Assembly (NCBI RefSeq): GCF_947498345.1 | Contig: NZ_CANMJY010000001.1 | Span: 372,001-436,000, forward strand | Origin: an uncultured Winogradskyella sp. | Lineage (GTDB): Bacteria > Bacteroidota > Bacteroidia > Flavobacteriales > Flavobacteriaceae | DNA length: 64,000 nt | Reading direction: 5' to 3' | Shown here: positions 38,926 to 48,673 of the stretch, piece after piece | How positions within the stretch are numbered: position 1 is the first letter of the stretch | Layout: every line of letters starts with the position of its first letter | Notes under the pieces: model-generated | Databases searched by the model: none | The model's input: the letters and a program-made list of their open reading frames with translations, nothing else | Told to the model about the DNA's origin: nothing | Made by a program: the position numbers and the translations under genes

Positions 38926-40278
38926 ATGAATATTAAGAAGTTTATTTTACTAACCACTGTATTGGTTTTGGTTGCCAGTTGTAATTCTGGAGACCGTGGA
39001 CAATTAGTAGGTGTTAAAGGTAAAAAATGGCACCCAGAGAAGCCTTATGGTATGACTTTAGTACCTGGAGGAGCCTTTATTATGGGTAAATCCGATGATG
39101 ATATTGCAGGTGTACAGGATGCTCCTACTAAAACGGCAACAGTTCGTGCTTTTTATATGGATGAAACTGAAATTACTAACAGCGAATACCGCCAGTTTGT
39201 ATTTTGGGTACGCGATTCTATATTAAGAAAAAATCTAGCTGAGATGGCAGATTTAGAAGGTAAAACTCCTGGTAATGGTGACATAGGTGAATTTGCTTAT
39301 TTAGATGCCAATCCCGATGAAATGAATGCTTACGAAAGTTATATGCTTAATACCTATGGTAATGAGCAAAGAAAAATTAACCGTGAGGCAGAGTTGTATT
39401 TTGATACAGACGATTACCCAGATGAATTATATGCTGAGGTAATGGATGGGATGTATTTGCCATTAGAGGAATCTTACAATGGGCAACGTACATGGGATGT
39501 AAAGCAATTTAAATTTCAATATACATACATGGACATTGCTAAAGCGGCAAGAGATAGAAGTTTAAAACGTTCTGAAGTCATTCAACAAGAAGAGGTTGAA
39601 GTTTATCCAGATACTACTGCATGGATTAGAGATTTTGCATATTCTTATAATGAGCCTATGCATAACGATTACTTTTGGCACGATGCTTATGGTGAATATC
39701 CAGTAGTTGGTGTATCATGGAAGCAAGCAAGAGCGTTCTGTCAATGGAGAACATTATATCATAACGGTTACCAAAGAAGCAAAGGAAGACAACCTGTAAA
39801 CTCTTACAGGTTGCCATCTGAAGCTGAATGGGAATATGCAGCTCGTGGCGGACTTCAAGGAGCTTCTTATCCTTGGGGTGGTCCTTATACAAAAAATGAT
39901 AGAGGATGTTTTATGGCTAACTTTAAGCCATTACGAGGAGATTATGCAGCAGATCAGGCATTATATACTGTAGAAGCAGATGCTTACGATCCAAATGATT
40001 TTAACTTGTACAATATGGCAGGTAATGTTTCAGAATGGGTTGCTGGCTCTTATGATCCTGCATCTTATGAATTTTCTTCAACTATCAATCCTAATGTAAA
40101 TGATCCAGAGAATACACGTAAAGTTGTAAGAGGAGGATCTTGGAAAGACGTTGCCTACTTCTTACAAGTAAGTTCTAGGGATTACGAATATGCAGATTCT
40201 GCTAGAAGTTACATTGGCTTTAGAACAGTTCAGGACTATATGGGTACTGAAGTGACTAAAAATGCGGCTACGAACTAA
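38926..40278 (+). CDS. gldK: Gliding motility/T9SS lipoprotein GldK
   Basis: A lipoprotein signal (ILLTTVLVLVASC, Cys near residue 20) precedes a formylglycine-generating-enzyme-like (SUMF1) domain: MTLVPGGAFIMGKSDDD, FYMDETEITNSEYRQFV, YRLPSEAEWEYAARGG, MAGNVSEWVAGSYDP and VRGGSWKD. In T9SS this fold is structural, not catalytic: GldK with GldN forms the large periplasmic ring attached to the outer membrane. The 450-residue length and the order gldK-L-M-N support the identity. Confidence 0.97.
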   Translation: MNIKKFILLTTVLVLVASCNSGDRGQLVGVKGKKWHPEKPYGMTLVPGGAFIMGKSDDDIAGVQDAPTKTATVRAFYMDETEITNSEYRQFVFWVRDSILRKNLAEMADLEGKTPGNGDIGEFAYLDANPDEMNAYESYMLNTYGNEQRKINREAELYFDTDDYPDELYAEVMDGMYLPLEESYNGQRTWDVKQFKFQYTYMDIAKAARDRSLKRSEVIQQEEVEVYPDTTAWIRDFAYSYNEPMHNDYFWHDAYGEYPVVGVSWKQARAFCQWRTLYHNGYQRSKGRQPVNSYRLPSEAEWEYAARGGLQGASYPWGGPYTKNDRGCFMANFKPLRGDYAADQALYTVEADAYDPNDFNLYNMAGNVSEWVAGSYDPASYEFSSTINPNVNDPENTRKVVRGGSWKDVAYFLQVSSRDYEYADSARSYIGFRTVQDYMGTEVTKNAATN

Positions 40279-40364
40279 AAATATTTAAACAACAAACCCA
40301 ATTAAAATTAACCTACTTAAGTTATTTATCCATTAACTTAAACAACTAAAAAACTAAACAAATT

Positions 40365-41000
40365 ATGGCACAGAAAGGTAAAATGACATTAACAAACATG
40401 ATCTACGGATTAGGAGCAGCAATCGTAATCGTTGGAGCATTATTTAAAATACAACACTGGCCTTACGGTTCAGAGATCTTAACTATAGGTATGATTGTTG
40501 AAGCCTTAGTATTTACTTACTCTGCATTCGAAAAGCAGCAAAGTGAATTAGATTGGTCTTTAGTATATCCTGAATTAGCTGGCGGAAATTCTCTAGGAGG
40601 AAAAAAGAAAAAAGAAGAACCAAAAGATGCTGAGGGTCTTTTATCTAAAAAATTAGATAACCTATTAAAAGAAGCTAAAATTGATGGTGAGCTTATGGCT
40701 AGCCTTGGTGATAGCATTAAAAACTTCGAAGGTGCTGCTAAGAATATTAGTCCTACAGTAGATTCTATGACAGCTCAAAAGAAATACAGTGAAGAATTAT
40801 CTTTAGCTGCTGCACAAATGGAGTCTTTAAATAGTCTTTACAAAGTACAGATGGAAAGCGCTAACCGTCAAGCTGCAATCAATGAAGAAGCAGTAGAAAA
40901 TGCTACTAAGTTAAAAGAACAAATGCAATCTTTAGCATCTAACCTTTCATCATTAAATGGTGTATATGGTGGTATGTTATCTGCTATGAACAAAAACTAA
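40365..41000 (+). CDS. gldL: Gliding motility/T9SS motor protein GldL
   Basis: Two N-terminal membrane helices (MIYGLGAAIVIVGALFKI and ILTIGMIVEALVFTYSAF), with the conserved HWPYG between them, are followed by a long coiled-coil cytoplasmic tail of about 140 residues. GldL forms the inner-membrane pentamer around GldM and uses proton flow to drive gliding and secretion. Buried charged residues expected for proton conduction are present (HW at about 28, E in VEALVF). Confidence 0.97.
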   Translation: MAQKGKMTLTNMIYGLGAAIVIVGALFKIQHWPYGSEILTIGMIVEALVFTYSAFEKQQSELDWSLVYPELAGGNSLGGKKKKEEPKDAEGLLSKKLDNLLKEAKIDGELMASLGDSIKNFEGAAKNISPTVDSMTAQKKYSEELSLAAAQMESLNSLYKVQMESANRQAAINEEAVENATKLKEQMQSLASNLSSLNGVYGGMLSAMNKN

Positions 41001-41054
41001 TTAGTTTTTATAGAGTAATCAATTTAATTAATTAACATTTAAAAACTAATTACA

Positions 41055-42626
41055 ATGGCAGGAGGAAAATTATCTGCAAGGCAGAAAATGATTAACTTAA
41101 TGTACTTGGTATTTATTGCTATGATGGCGATGAATATGTCTAAGGAAGTACTATCCGCTTTCGGATTGATGGAAGCTAAATTTGCTGATGCAAATGTTTC
41201 TACAGCTGATAGAAATGAGCTACTATTAGCTGATTTAAAAGAGAAAAGTAGTGAGAAACCGAAAGAATTTTCGGTTCCAGCAGCTAGAGCCCAACAAACA
41301 GAGATTGCGTCTGATAAGTTTTACAAATATTTAGAAAGCTTAAAACAAGATTTGCTTAGAGAAGGAAATTATAAAATAGATTCTGAAACAGGAAAATTGC
41401 CCTTTGAATCAATGGATAAGACCGATATTTTAGATGAAGCTTGGTTTACTGGTGATCGACTTACTAAAAAGGGTGATGAAGTGATGGCTAATATAGCTGA
41501 ATACAAATCTTCTATATTAGAAGTATTATCTAAGGATGAATCTTACAGAGGTACTGCTGATGATTTCAAAAAGACATTTAATACTGATAAAGTTGAAAAT
41601 AAGGATAAAAAGAAAATAGATTGGTTAAATTATCATTTCCAAGGCTTCCCAGCAATTGCATCATATACTAAGCTTACGGCTATGCAAAATGATGTAAGAG
41701 TAGCACAAGCAAATATGCTTAATTTATTCTTAGGTAAAGTTGTTACTGAAGCGACAACTTTGAATAATTATAAAGCTATAGTTTTACCTGAGAAGTCTGC
41801 ATTTTTTGCAGGGGAAAAATTTCAAGGTAGAGTGGTTATAGGTAAATATGCCAATGTTCCACCAGTAAAACTAGTTGTTCAAGGTAAAGAAGTAGATTTA
41901 GCTACAGCAATAGACTCAAGTGGAGCAGCTACCTTAGATTTCAACGTCGGTAATGTTGGAGAACATGAAATAAAAGGTGAGTTTACCTTCATTGAAAACG
42001 GTAAAGAATTGCCTATTCCAATTGAAGCAAACTATGTAGTAGTACCAAGACCAAACTCTGCTACGATTTCAGCAGATAAGATGAATGTAGTTTATCGTGG
42101 TGTAGATAATCCAATGACTATTTCTTTTGCTGGTGTATCTGATAACAAAGTTGTAGCTAATGCACCAGGTTTAAACAAAGTTGGAAACGGTAAATATGTA
42201 ATGAAAGCCGGAACAGGTAGAGATGTTACAATTAATGTAACTGCGACTTTAGATGATGGTACTAGAGTTACCGATTCAAAACAATTTAGAATTAAAGATA
42301 TTCCTGCACCAACAGGTACTATATCTGGTCAATCTGGTGTTGTCAAATTACCTAAACGTAATGTTGAAGTAGGTACTGTAGGTGCTAAATTAGATGATTT
42401 TGTATTTGATTTACCAATACAAACTACATCATTTAAGATTAAAGTTCCTGGACAACCTACTGTAAATGTAGCTGGTACTAAAATGAATTCTCAAGCTAAA
42501 GCTGCTATTAAAAGAGCACGCAAAGGTGATAATATTACAATCTTTGACATTAAAGCTAAGATTCAAGGTAACAACACTTATAGGTTGAAAAATGTATCAC
42601 CTGTAGTAGTTGAGGTAACCAACTAA
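41055..42626 (+). CDS. gldM: Gliding motility/T9SS shaft protein GldM
   Basis: The N-terminus is the typical LSARQKMINLMYLVFIAMMAMNMSKEVLSAFGLM, one membrane helix. The 480-residue periplasmic part contains the beta-domains that span the periplasm and contact the GldKN ring, ending in NTYRLKNVSPVVVEVTN. It couples GldL-driven rotation to the outer membrane. The 54-base gaps to gldL and 41-base gap to gldN are typical for this operon. Confidence 0.97.
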   Translation: MAGGKLSARQKMINLMYLVFIAMMAMNMSKEVLSAFGLMEAKFADANVSTADRNELLLADLKEKSSEKPKEFSVPAARAQQTEIASDKFYKYLESLKQDLLREGNYKIDSETGKLPFESMDKTDILDEAWFTGDRLTKKGDEVMANIAEYKSSILEVLSKDESYRGTADDFKKTFNTDKVENKDKKKIDWLNYHFQGFPAIASYTKLTAMQNDVRVAQANMLNLFLGKVVTEATTLNNYKAIVLPEKSAFFAGEKFQGRVVIGKYANVPPVKLVVQGKEVDLATAIDSSGAATLDFNVGNVGEHEIKGEFTFIENGKELPIPIEANYVVVPRPNSATISADKMNVVYRGVDNPMTISFAGVSDNKVVANAPGLNKVGNGKYVMKAGTGRDVTINVTATLDDGTRVTDSKQFRIKDIPAPTGTISGQSGVVKLPKRNVEVGTVGAKLDDFVFDLPIQTTSFKIKVPGQPTVNVAGTKMNSQAKAAIKRARKGDNITIFDIKAKIQGNNTYRLKNVSPVVVEVTN

Positions 42627-42667
42627 TAGAATAAGTTTATAGATTTAAACCCAAATTATTAATTAAG

Positions 42668-43576
42668 ATGAAATTGAAGCGTATTATATATGTAGGATTA
42701 GCACTTTTTGCAACGCATACTATGTTTGCACAGTCTAATATCCTTAATGCCAAAATCCCAGAGGAAATTGGTATGAAAACTGAAGCAGAGCTCCTTCTAG
42801 ACAATGATCAGCCTTTAGAGTATGGTTATGTAGGTGACAGAGACATCTTATTTTCTAAAATGATTTGGGAAAAAGTTGTTCTAGACGAACGTGTTAATTT
42901 TCCACTTTATTTTCCTGTAGAAGAGAACATTGGTGATGATAGAAAATCATTATATAAAGTTCTAAGAGAAAACATGGACAGTGGTATGATTTCTAAAGTA
43001 TATGCAGATTCATATTTTACAGAAGAACGTACTTTAAAAGATCTTGAAGCGTCATTAACTATGACAAGAATTACAGATGCTGGTATTGATTATATGAACG
43101 AGAATGGTGTAGGAGAGGATGAATTACCTGAGGAATATGTCATTCGTAGAGAGATAGGACCTGCAGATATTAACTCGTACTTAATTAAAGGACTTTGGTA
43201 TTTTGACAAACGTCAAGGTGAATTAAAGTATCGTGTTTTAGGGATTGCTCCCGCGGCACCAGATGTAAACTTTATTGATGATGAAAACTCTGAAAACAGT
43301 GAGCCTATCGCTATGTTTTGGATATTTTTCCCTGAAGTAAGAGATATTTTACACGAGGCTAAAGCGTTTAACAATAATAATAGTTCTTCACCAATATCGT
43401 TTGACCACTTATTAAATAGTCGCCGTTTTCACGGCTTAATATATAAGGAAGAGAATGTATACGGTGATAGAGAAGTTAAAGAATATATTGCTGAAAATGC
43501 ATTAATGCAACTTTTAGAATCTGAACGTATCAAAGATAAAATTAGAAACTTTGAACAAGATATGTGGAGTTACTAA
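42668..43576 (+). CDS. gldN: Gliding motility/T9SS protein GldN
   Basis: A signal peptide (KRIIYVGLALFATHTMFAQ) leads to the GldN sequence: DRDILFSKMIWEKVVLDERVNFPLYFPVEEN, LIKGLWYFDKRQGELKYRVLGIAPAAPDV, AMFWIFFPEVRDILHEAKAFN, and LLNSRRFHGLIYKEENVYGDREVKEYI. It binds GldK in the periplasmic ring. It is the last gene of the operon, followed by a terminator. Confidence 0.97.
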   Translation: MKLKRIIYVGLALFATHTMFAQSNILNAKIPEEIGMKTEAELLLDNDQPLEYGYVGDRDILFSKMIWEKVVLDERVNFPLYFPVEENIGDDRKSLYKVLRENMDSGMISKVYADSYFTEERTLKDLEASLTMTRITDAGIDYMNENGVGEDELPEEYVIRREIGPADINSYLIKGLWYFDKRQGELKYRVLGIAPAAPDVNFIDDENSENSEPIAMFWIFFPEVRDILHEAKAFNNNNSSSPISFDHLLNSRRFHGLIYKEENVYGDREVKEYIAENALMQLLESERIKDKIRNFEQDMWSY

Positions 43577-43594
43577 TTAGCTCTTAAATTTATA

Positions 43595-43627
43595 TAAACG
43601 CTCACTTTATTAAGTGGGCGTTTTTTA
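43595..43627 (+). terminator. Rho-independent terminator after gldN
   Basis: AAACGCTCACTT pairs with AAGTGGGCGTTT (one G-T pair) around a short loop and runs into T6. Confidence 0.88.
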
Positions 43628-43718
43628 TTTCCAGATATACACTGAGTAAAGTAGACACGTATTAAAAAACTAATACTATTTATAATTTAAAATTGTTTGG
43701 TTGCTTACTTTTGCGACA

Positions 43719-44765
43719 ATGAAAGAAGTAGATTATATTATAGTTGGATGCGGGTTAGCAAGTATCGCTTTATGTGAACAATTAAGAAGCAATGAAAAGA
43801 CTTTTGTGGTATTTGATGACAACTCCCAAAGGTCTTCTATAGTAGCTGCAGGCTTATATAACCCTGTAATTCTTAAGCGTTTTTCTGAAGTATGGAAAGC
43901 AAAAGAACAATTAAAAATAGCTTTACCACTTTACAACAAAATTGAATCGGATTTAAATATTAAGATAGACTATAAGCTTCAACTTTTAAGGCGATTTGCT
44001 TCTGTTGAAGAACAAAACCTTTGGTTTAATGCAGCGGAGAAGCCTAAGCTAGAAAACTATCTCTCAACGAATCTAGTTAAAAATACCAGTATATGTATTG
44101 ATGCTCCCTATGGATATGGAGAAGTATTACATGCAGGTCGATTAGATACAACAACGTTAATAACAGCGTATAAGGACTTTTTAAAACTTAATAATAGTTT
44201 AGAGGAAAAACAATTCAACTACACAAAGCTTCAAATTGAAAAAACTTCAATTCAATATGAGAATATAAAGGCAAGGCATATTGTATTTGCCGAAGGTTTT
44301 GGCGTTAAAAGTAACCCTTACTTTTATCATATTCCACTTAATGGTACTAAAGGTGAAGTATTAACTATAAAAGCATCAGATTTACAAATAGACTTTGGTA
44401 TTAAATCTTCTGTCTTTATTATTCCAATTGGTAACGCTATGTATTATGTAGGTGCTACCTATAATTGGAAAGATAAGACACACTTACCTACAGAAGAAGG
44501 GAGAATTGAACTAATAACCAAATTAAAAACCTTTATTAAGTGCGATTTTGAAGTTGTTAATCACAGAGCAAGTATAAGACCTACGGTTAAAGATAGAAGA
44601 CCTTTAGTTGGTAGACACCATGAGCATCAAAATTTATATGTGCTAAATGGCTTAGGCACAAGAGGTGTAATGATTGCACCTTATGTTGCTGATAAACTCT
44701 TCAAATTAATAGAGAGAGAACAACCGTTAGATCCTGAAATAGATATTAAGCGATTTAAATACTAA
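43719..44765 (+). CDS. FAD-dependent oxidoreductase (D-amino-acid oxidase family)
   Basis: The dinucleotide-binding motif YIIVGCGLASIALCEQL opens the protein when the ATG at 43719 is used. Further DAO-family blocks are SIVAAGLYNPVILKRFSEVWKA, HIVFAEGFG and RASIRPTVKDRRPLVGRHHEHQNLYVLNGLGTRGVMIAPYVADKL, which contacts FAD near the C-terminus. The likely substrates are amines or amino acids; this subgroup is common in flavobacteria and unassigned. A TACTTTTG element ends six bases before the ATG, so the mRNA is nearly leaderless. Confidence 0.87.
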   Translation: MKEVDYIIVGCGLASIALCEQLRSNEKTFVVFDDNSQRSSIVAAGLYNPVILKRFSEVWKAKEQLKIALPLYNKIESDLNIKIDYKLQLLRRFASVEEQNLWFNAAEKPKLENYLSTNLVKNTSICIDAPYGYGEVLHAGRLDTTTLITAYKDFLKLNNSLEEKQFNYTKLQIEKTSIQYENIKARHIVFAEGFGVKSNPYFYHIPLNGTKGEVLTIKASDLQIDFGIKSSVFIIPIGNAMYYVGATYNWKDKTHLPTEEGRIELITKLKTFIKCDFEVVNHRASIRPTVKDRRPLVGRHHEHQNLYVLNGLGTRGVMIAPYVADKLFKLIEREQPLDPEIDIKRFKY

Positions 44766-44829
44766 GACTAAACTTTTGTTTAATCATATATGTGCCTCTA
44801 AAGAAACTTATGTCTTAGAGCTAATGTGA

Positions 44830-45228
44830 TTAGGATACGTTTTTGACTTTGCGAGCCATTTCTTTGTCATAACTCATAAAAAGATTAATCCAGATATTAC
44901 GAGACAAGCGCATTATAACTGGCATAAACCCAATTAAGGTTAGTATTATAGCAATAAAGGCTACAGTAAGCGAAGACTTAAGTATTACATAACTAATTAT
45001 AAAAGCAGCAACAGCAAAGGCAATGCCTACAGCATAGCTCACATACATAGAACCGTAGAAAAAAGAAGGTTCCATACGGTATTTTGTATTACAATGCGAG
45101 CAATTATCATTAATCTTTAACGTATCAGAAAGCACATATGGATTTTTAACAGTGTACATCGATTCTTGGTGGCATTTTGGACATGCTCCAAAAAGAATAC
45201 TATAAAGTTTCATTCCTTTTCTTATCAT
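44830..45228 (-). CDS. DUF983 family membrane protein
   Basis: The family pattern is a zinc-ribbon-like pair (GACPKCHQES and DNCSHCNTKYRMEPSFFYGSMYVSYA) followed by two or three membrane helices (AVGIAFAVAAFIISYVIL and LTVAFIAIILTLIGFMPVIM). The four cysteines could bind zinc. Function unknown, but present throughout Bacteroidota and alphaproteobacteria. It is convergent with the FAD enzyme and divergent from the ABC-F gene. Confidence 0.87.
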   Translation of the reverse strand: MIRKGMKLYSILFGACPKCHQESMYTVKNPYVLSDTLKINDNCSHCNTKYRMEPSFFYGSMYVSYAVGIAFAVAAFIISYVILKSSLTVAFIAIILTLIGFMPVIMRLSRNIWINLFMSYDKEMARKVKNVS

Positions 45229-45337
45229 ATTGAAAACCTTTACTTTTGCGTTTTAATAATAATACAAAGATAAATTTTTACAATTCTTATAGTGTAACAA
45301 TTGTAACTTTATGACAATTGTATGATTCATAATAACT

Positions 45338-47248
45338 ATGCTAAACATTCATAATCTATCCATTTCTTTTCAAGGAGAATATCTATTTGAAGACATTACT
45401 TTTAAGCTAGGTTTAGGTGATCGCATAGGGCTTATCGGAAAGAATGGTGCAGGTAAATCTACGATGCTCAGAATTTTATCTAAAGAACAAGAAGCTGACA
45501 CTGGCCAAATCGCTGCAGATAAAGATTTAAAGATTGGTTTTTTAAAACAAGATATTGATTTTGACTTTGGAAAAACAGTTTTAGAAGAATCTTACGAAGC
45601 ATTCAAAGACATTAAGACATGTGAAGCAAAGCTCGAAGAGATTAATACTCAACTCGCAGAGCGAACAGATTATGAAAGTGAGTCTTATAATCAATTGATG
45701 ATAGACTTAAATGAGATTCAGCATCAATACGAAATCTTAGGTGGTTATAATTATCAAGGTGAAACCGAAAAAATCCTTCAAGGTTTAGGTTTTAAACGCG
45801 ACGATTTTAATAAGTTAACTGATACCTTTTCTGGAGGTTGGAGAATGCGAATAGAATTAGCCAAACTTTTACTTCAAAATAACGATTTATTACTTTTAGA
45901 TGAGCCTACCAACCACTTAGATATTGAATCAATTATTTGGTTAGAAAATTTTTTAAAAAATTATAGTGGAGCTGTTGTTATTGTATCTCATGATAAGATG
46001 TTTTTAGATAATGTAACTAATCGTACCATTGAGATTTCTTTAGGCCGTATCTACGATTATAACAAACCTTATACTAAGTTTTTAGAACTTAGAAAGGAGA
46101 TGAAAATACAGCAGTTAGCAGCTCAAAAAAACCAGGAAAAACAAATACAACAGACAGAAAAATTAATTGAAAAGTTTAGAGCTAAAGCTTCTAAAGCCAC
46201 AATGGCACAATCCTTAATTAAAAAGTTGGATCGTATTGATAGAATTGAAGTAGATGAAGATGATAATAGCGTTATGACCTTGAATTTTCCAGTTTCTATT
46301 ACACCAGGAAAAATTGTTGTAGAAATGGAAAATGTCTCTAAAAATTATGGCGATTTGCAGGTTTTACAGCATGTAAATCTATCGATTCCCAGAGATACAA
46401 AAACAGCTTTTGTTGGCCAGAACGGGCAAGGTAAATCAACACTGGCCAAGATTATAGTAGGTGAGATAGAACACCTAGGGCAACTTACCATAGGCCATAA
46501 TGTGCAAATAGGATATTTTGCACAGAACCAAGCAGAGTATTTAGACGGAAACAAAACAGTTTTAGATACCATGATTGATGCTGCAAATGAGACCAATAGA
46601 AGTAAGGTTAGAGATATTTTAGGCTCATTTTTGTTTAGAGGAGAAGAAGTGGAGAAGTATGTTAGGGTACTTTCTGGTGGTGAGCGTAATCGCTTAGCAT
46701 TAGCAAAACTATTATTGCAACCGCTCAATGTTTTAATAATGGATGAACCTACAAATCATCTGGATATTAAGTCTAAAAATGTATTAAAAGAAGCTTTAAA
46801 AAAGTTTGAGGGCACCTTAATTCTGGTTTCGCATGATAGAGATTTTCTACAAGGATTGGCAAATATAATTTACGAGTTTAAAGACCAGAATATTAAAGAA
46901 TATTTAGGTGATATAGATTACTATTTAGAACAACGTAACCTTGAAAATTTAAGAGAAGCAGAAAAGCGAACAATAGTTGCAAAGCAACCTAAAACCAATG
47001 GTAATAAAAAGAGCTATGAAGACCAGAAAAAGCTTAAATCTTTAAACAACAAATTGAGTAATGTGGAGTCTAAAATTAACCAGCTTGAAAAAGACATAAA
47101 AAATGATGATGTTGCGTTAGCAACTAATTATGACGAAACCGTTTCAAATCCTGTTTTTTTTGATTCCTATCAAGCTAAAAAGACAGATTTAGAAAAGCTT
47201 ATGGAAGACTGGGAAACAATTCAAGAGCAAATAGAGCGTTTAAATTAA
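45338..47248 (+). CDS. ABC-F family ATPase (Uup/EttA-like)
   Basis: Two ABC cassettes without membrane segments are present. First: GKNGAGKSTMLRIL, signature FSGGWRMRIELAKLLL, Walker B LLLLDEPTNHLD. Second: GQNGQGKSTLAKII, LSGGERNRLALAKLLL, LIMDEPTNHLD. The linker between them (KEMKIQQLAAQKNQEKQIQQTEKLIEKFRAKASKATMAQSLIKKL) has the charged ABC-F pattern. The C-terminal extension is a coiled coil (KKLKSLNNKLSNVESKINQLEKDIKNDD), which in Uup binds nucleic acid. Such proteins act on the ribosome or in DNA repair; the exact role here is unassigned. Confidence 0.92.
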   Translation: MLNIHNLSISFQGEYLFEDITFKLGLGDRIGLIGKNGAGKSTMLRILSKEQEADTGQIAADKDLKIGFLKQDIDFDFGKTVLEESYEAFKDIKTCEAKLEEINTQLAERTDYESESYNQLMIDLNEIQHQYEILGGYNYQGETEKILQGLGFKRDDFNKLTDTFSGGWRMRIELAKLLLQNNDLLLLDEPTNHLDIESIIWLENFLKNYSGAVVIVSHDKMFLDNVTNRTIEISLGRIYDYNKPYTKFLELRKEMKIQQLAAQKNQEKQIQQTEKLIEKFRAKASKATMAQSLIKKLDRIDRIEVDEDDNSVMTLNFPVSITPGKIVVEMENVSKNYGDLQVLQHVNLSIPRDTKTAFVGQNGQGKSTLAKIIVGEIEHLGQLTIGHNVQIGYFAQNQAEYLDGNKTVLDTMIDAANETNRSKVRDILGSFLFRGEEVEKYVRVLSGGERNRLALAKLLLQPLNVLIMDEPTNHLDIKSKNVLKEALKKFEGTLILVSHDRDFLQGLANIIYEFKDQNIKEYLGDIDYYLEQRNLENLREAEKRTIVAKQPKTNGNKKSYEDQKKLKSLNNKLSNVESKINQLEKDIKNDDVALATNYDETVSNPVFFDSYQAKKTDLEKLMEDWETIQEQIERLN

Positions 47249-47430
47249 TGGAGGAATATTTTTTTCAATGTCCTTATTGTTGGGAGCAAATTTCAATGCT
47301 TATCGATACGTCCCAAAATCATCAAAAATACATTGAAGATTGTGAGATTTGCTGTAATCCTATTCAAATTTCAGTAGTTATAGAGTATCATAAAATCGTA
47401 AGTTTTCAAGTAGAAAACATAGAACAGTGA
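47248..47430 (+). CDS. CPXCG-motif cysteine-rich small protein
   Basis: The 60 residues carry the family's CPYCW near the N-terminus and a second cysteine pair (DCEICCNPIQISVVIE), together a zinc-ribbon-like site. The start overlaps the ABC-F stop codon (TAATG), so expression is coupled. Function is unknown; the cysteine arrangement suggests a metal-binding accessory protein. Confidence 0.85.
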   Translation: MEEYFFQCPYCWEQISMLIDTSQNHQKYIEDCEICCNPIQISVVIEYHKIVSFQVENIEQ

Positions 47431-47561
47431 AAAATTGTAAAGTATTGATTTTTAAATGTTTATATTTAGAGGCTATGTATTTCGTCGAAAAAATTTGCAG
47501 TTTATAGAAATAGATTCTATATTCGATACATTATTGTGCCCCTCCACAGAATCTAGCTATT

Positions 47562-48410
47562 ATGAAAACTTTAAAATTAACCCTACTATGCTGCTTGCTT
47601 TCTGCATTTACATTTGCCGACGTATCCCAAAGCGAAAAAGACGCACTACTTGCACTTTACAATGCAACTAATGGAAAATCCTGGAATACATCTTGGGATA
47701 TTGATCAACCAATTTCTAATTGGTATGGTGTAACCCTAGAAGACGATAAAGTTGTTGCAATAAATTTAAGCTTTAATAACTTAGATGGTAAGTTACCAAG
47801 TGAAATATCAGATTTTAAATCTTTGAGAGTTTTAAACCTTTCGTTTAATAAACTTAAGGGTGAATTGCCAATATCGTTGACTTCGCTATCTAATCTTGAA
47901 GAGTTAAAGTTATTTTCTAACAGCTTTAGTGGAGCGATTCCTTCTAATATTGGTAACCTAACTAATCTTAAAACATTAGAACTATATAATAACGATTTTT
48001 TTGGCGAAATACCTTCGTCAATTGGTAAGCTTTCTAAGTTAGAAAGTCTTATATTAAGCAGTAATCAGTTAATAGGAAAGTTACCTTCTAGTATCTCTGA
48101 TCTTAAATCTTTAAAAGTTTTAAGTCTTTTTGATAATAGCCTTCTTGGTACCATTCCTTCATCGATTGTTGAGTTAAGCCAGTTAGAAGAGCTGGTATTA
48201 TCTAACAATGCTTTTTACGGAAACTTACCAGGTGAGTTAGCACAATTATCTAATCTAAAAACATTGCTTCTAAGCAATAATGGTTTTAAAGGAAATTATG
48301 CAGCTCTTAAAGATAAGTTACCAAACATTGTAGATTTTGATTTAGATGAAGCTAACACTAAAGGTTCTTTGGCAACATTAGATGCAGAAGACGATGATGA
48401 TGACAACTAA
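47562..48410 (+). CDS. Secreted leucine-rich-repeat protein
   Basis: A signal peptide (KLTLLCCLLSAFTFAD) leads to an LRR N-cap-like segment (SEKDALLALYNATNGKSWNTSWDIDQPISNWYGVTL) as in plant-type LRRs, then about eight repeats of 23-24 residues (LRVLNLSFNKLKGELPISLTSLSN; LKTLELYNNDFFGEIPSSIGKLSK and others) with the xxIP/LP plant-like consensus. The C-terminus is acidic (ATLDAEDDDDDN). There is no sorting domain of the T9SS type visible. It likely acts in recognition or adhesion outside the cell. The gene is the last before the initiator tRNA. Confidence 0.85.
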   Translation: MKTLKLTLLCCLLSAFTFADVSQSEKDALLALYNATNGKSWNTSWDIDQPISNWYGVTLEDDKVVAINLSFNNLDGKLPSEISDFKSLRVLNLSFNKLKGELPISLTSLSNLEELKLFSNSFSGAIPSNIGNLTNLKTLELYNNDFFGEIPSSIGKLSKLESLILSSNQLIGKLPSSISDLKSLKVLSLFDNSLLGTIPSSIVELSQLEELVLSNNAFYGNLPGELAQLSNLKTLLLSNNGFKGNYAALKDKLPNIVDFDLDEANTKGSLATLDAEDDDDDN

Positions 48411-48488
48411 AAAATATTTCAGTTTTAATTAAATTGATATAATAGCGTTTAATAAATTTTATTAGACGCTATTTTTTTGCTTTAATAC

Positions 48489-48518
48489 TTGTTAAAATTA
48501 AAAAGGGTTGTATATTTG
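48489..48518 (+). promoter_or_regulatory. Promoter of the initiator tRNA gene
   Basis: TTG at 48489-48491, a 19-base spacer and TATATTTG at 48511-48518 match the Bacteroidota consensus closely, 11 bases before the mature tRNA start. Confidence 0.7.
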
Positions 48519-48529
48519 CTGTCCAATAT

Positions 48530-48602
<73 letters not shown>

Positions 48603-48613
48603 CTAGCAAAGAT

Positions 48614-48642
48614 AAGCCTTTCAATTTCTTGAAAGGCTTTTT
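48614..48642 (+). terminator. Rho-independent terminator after the tRNA gene
   Basis: AAGCCTTTC pairs with GAAAGGCTT around AATTTCTT and ends in T residues. Confidence 0.85.
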
Positions 48643-48651
48643 AATTTTACC

Positions 48652-48673
48652 TGTACAACATATGTACAACATA
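48652..48673. repeat. Tandem 11-bp repeat at the presumed left edge of the accessory region
   Basis: TGTACAACATA occurs twice without spacer. The position, 50 bases after a tRNA gene and at the point where gene content changes, suits arm-type integrase binding sites of an integrated element. Confidence 0.5.

Noticed and set aside
47456..47671. Open frame of 71 codons before the LRR gene
   Set aside because: It overlaps the signal peptide of the clear LRR gene in another frame and has no recognisable features.
48652..48673. CRISPR-like repeat
   Set aside because: Only two copies with no spacer, and no cas genes; it fits an integrase arm site better.
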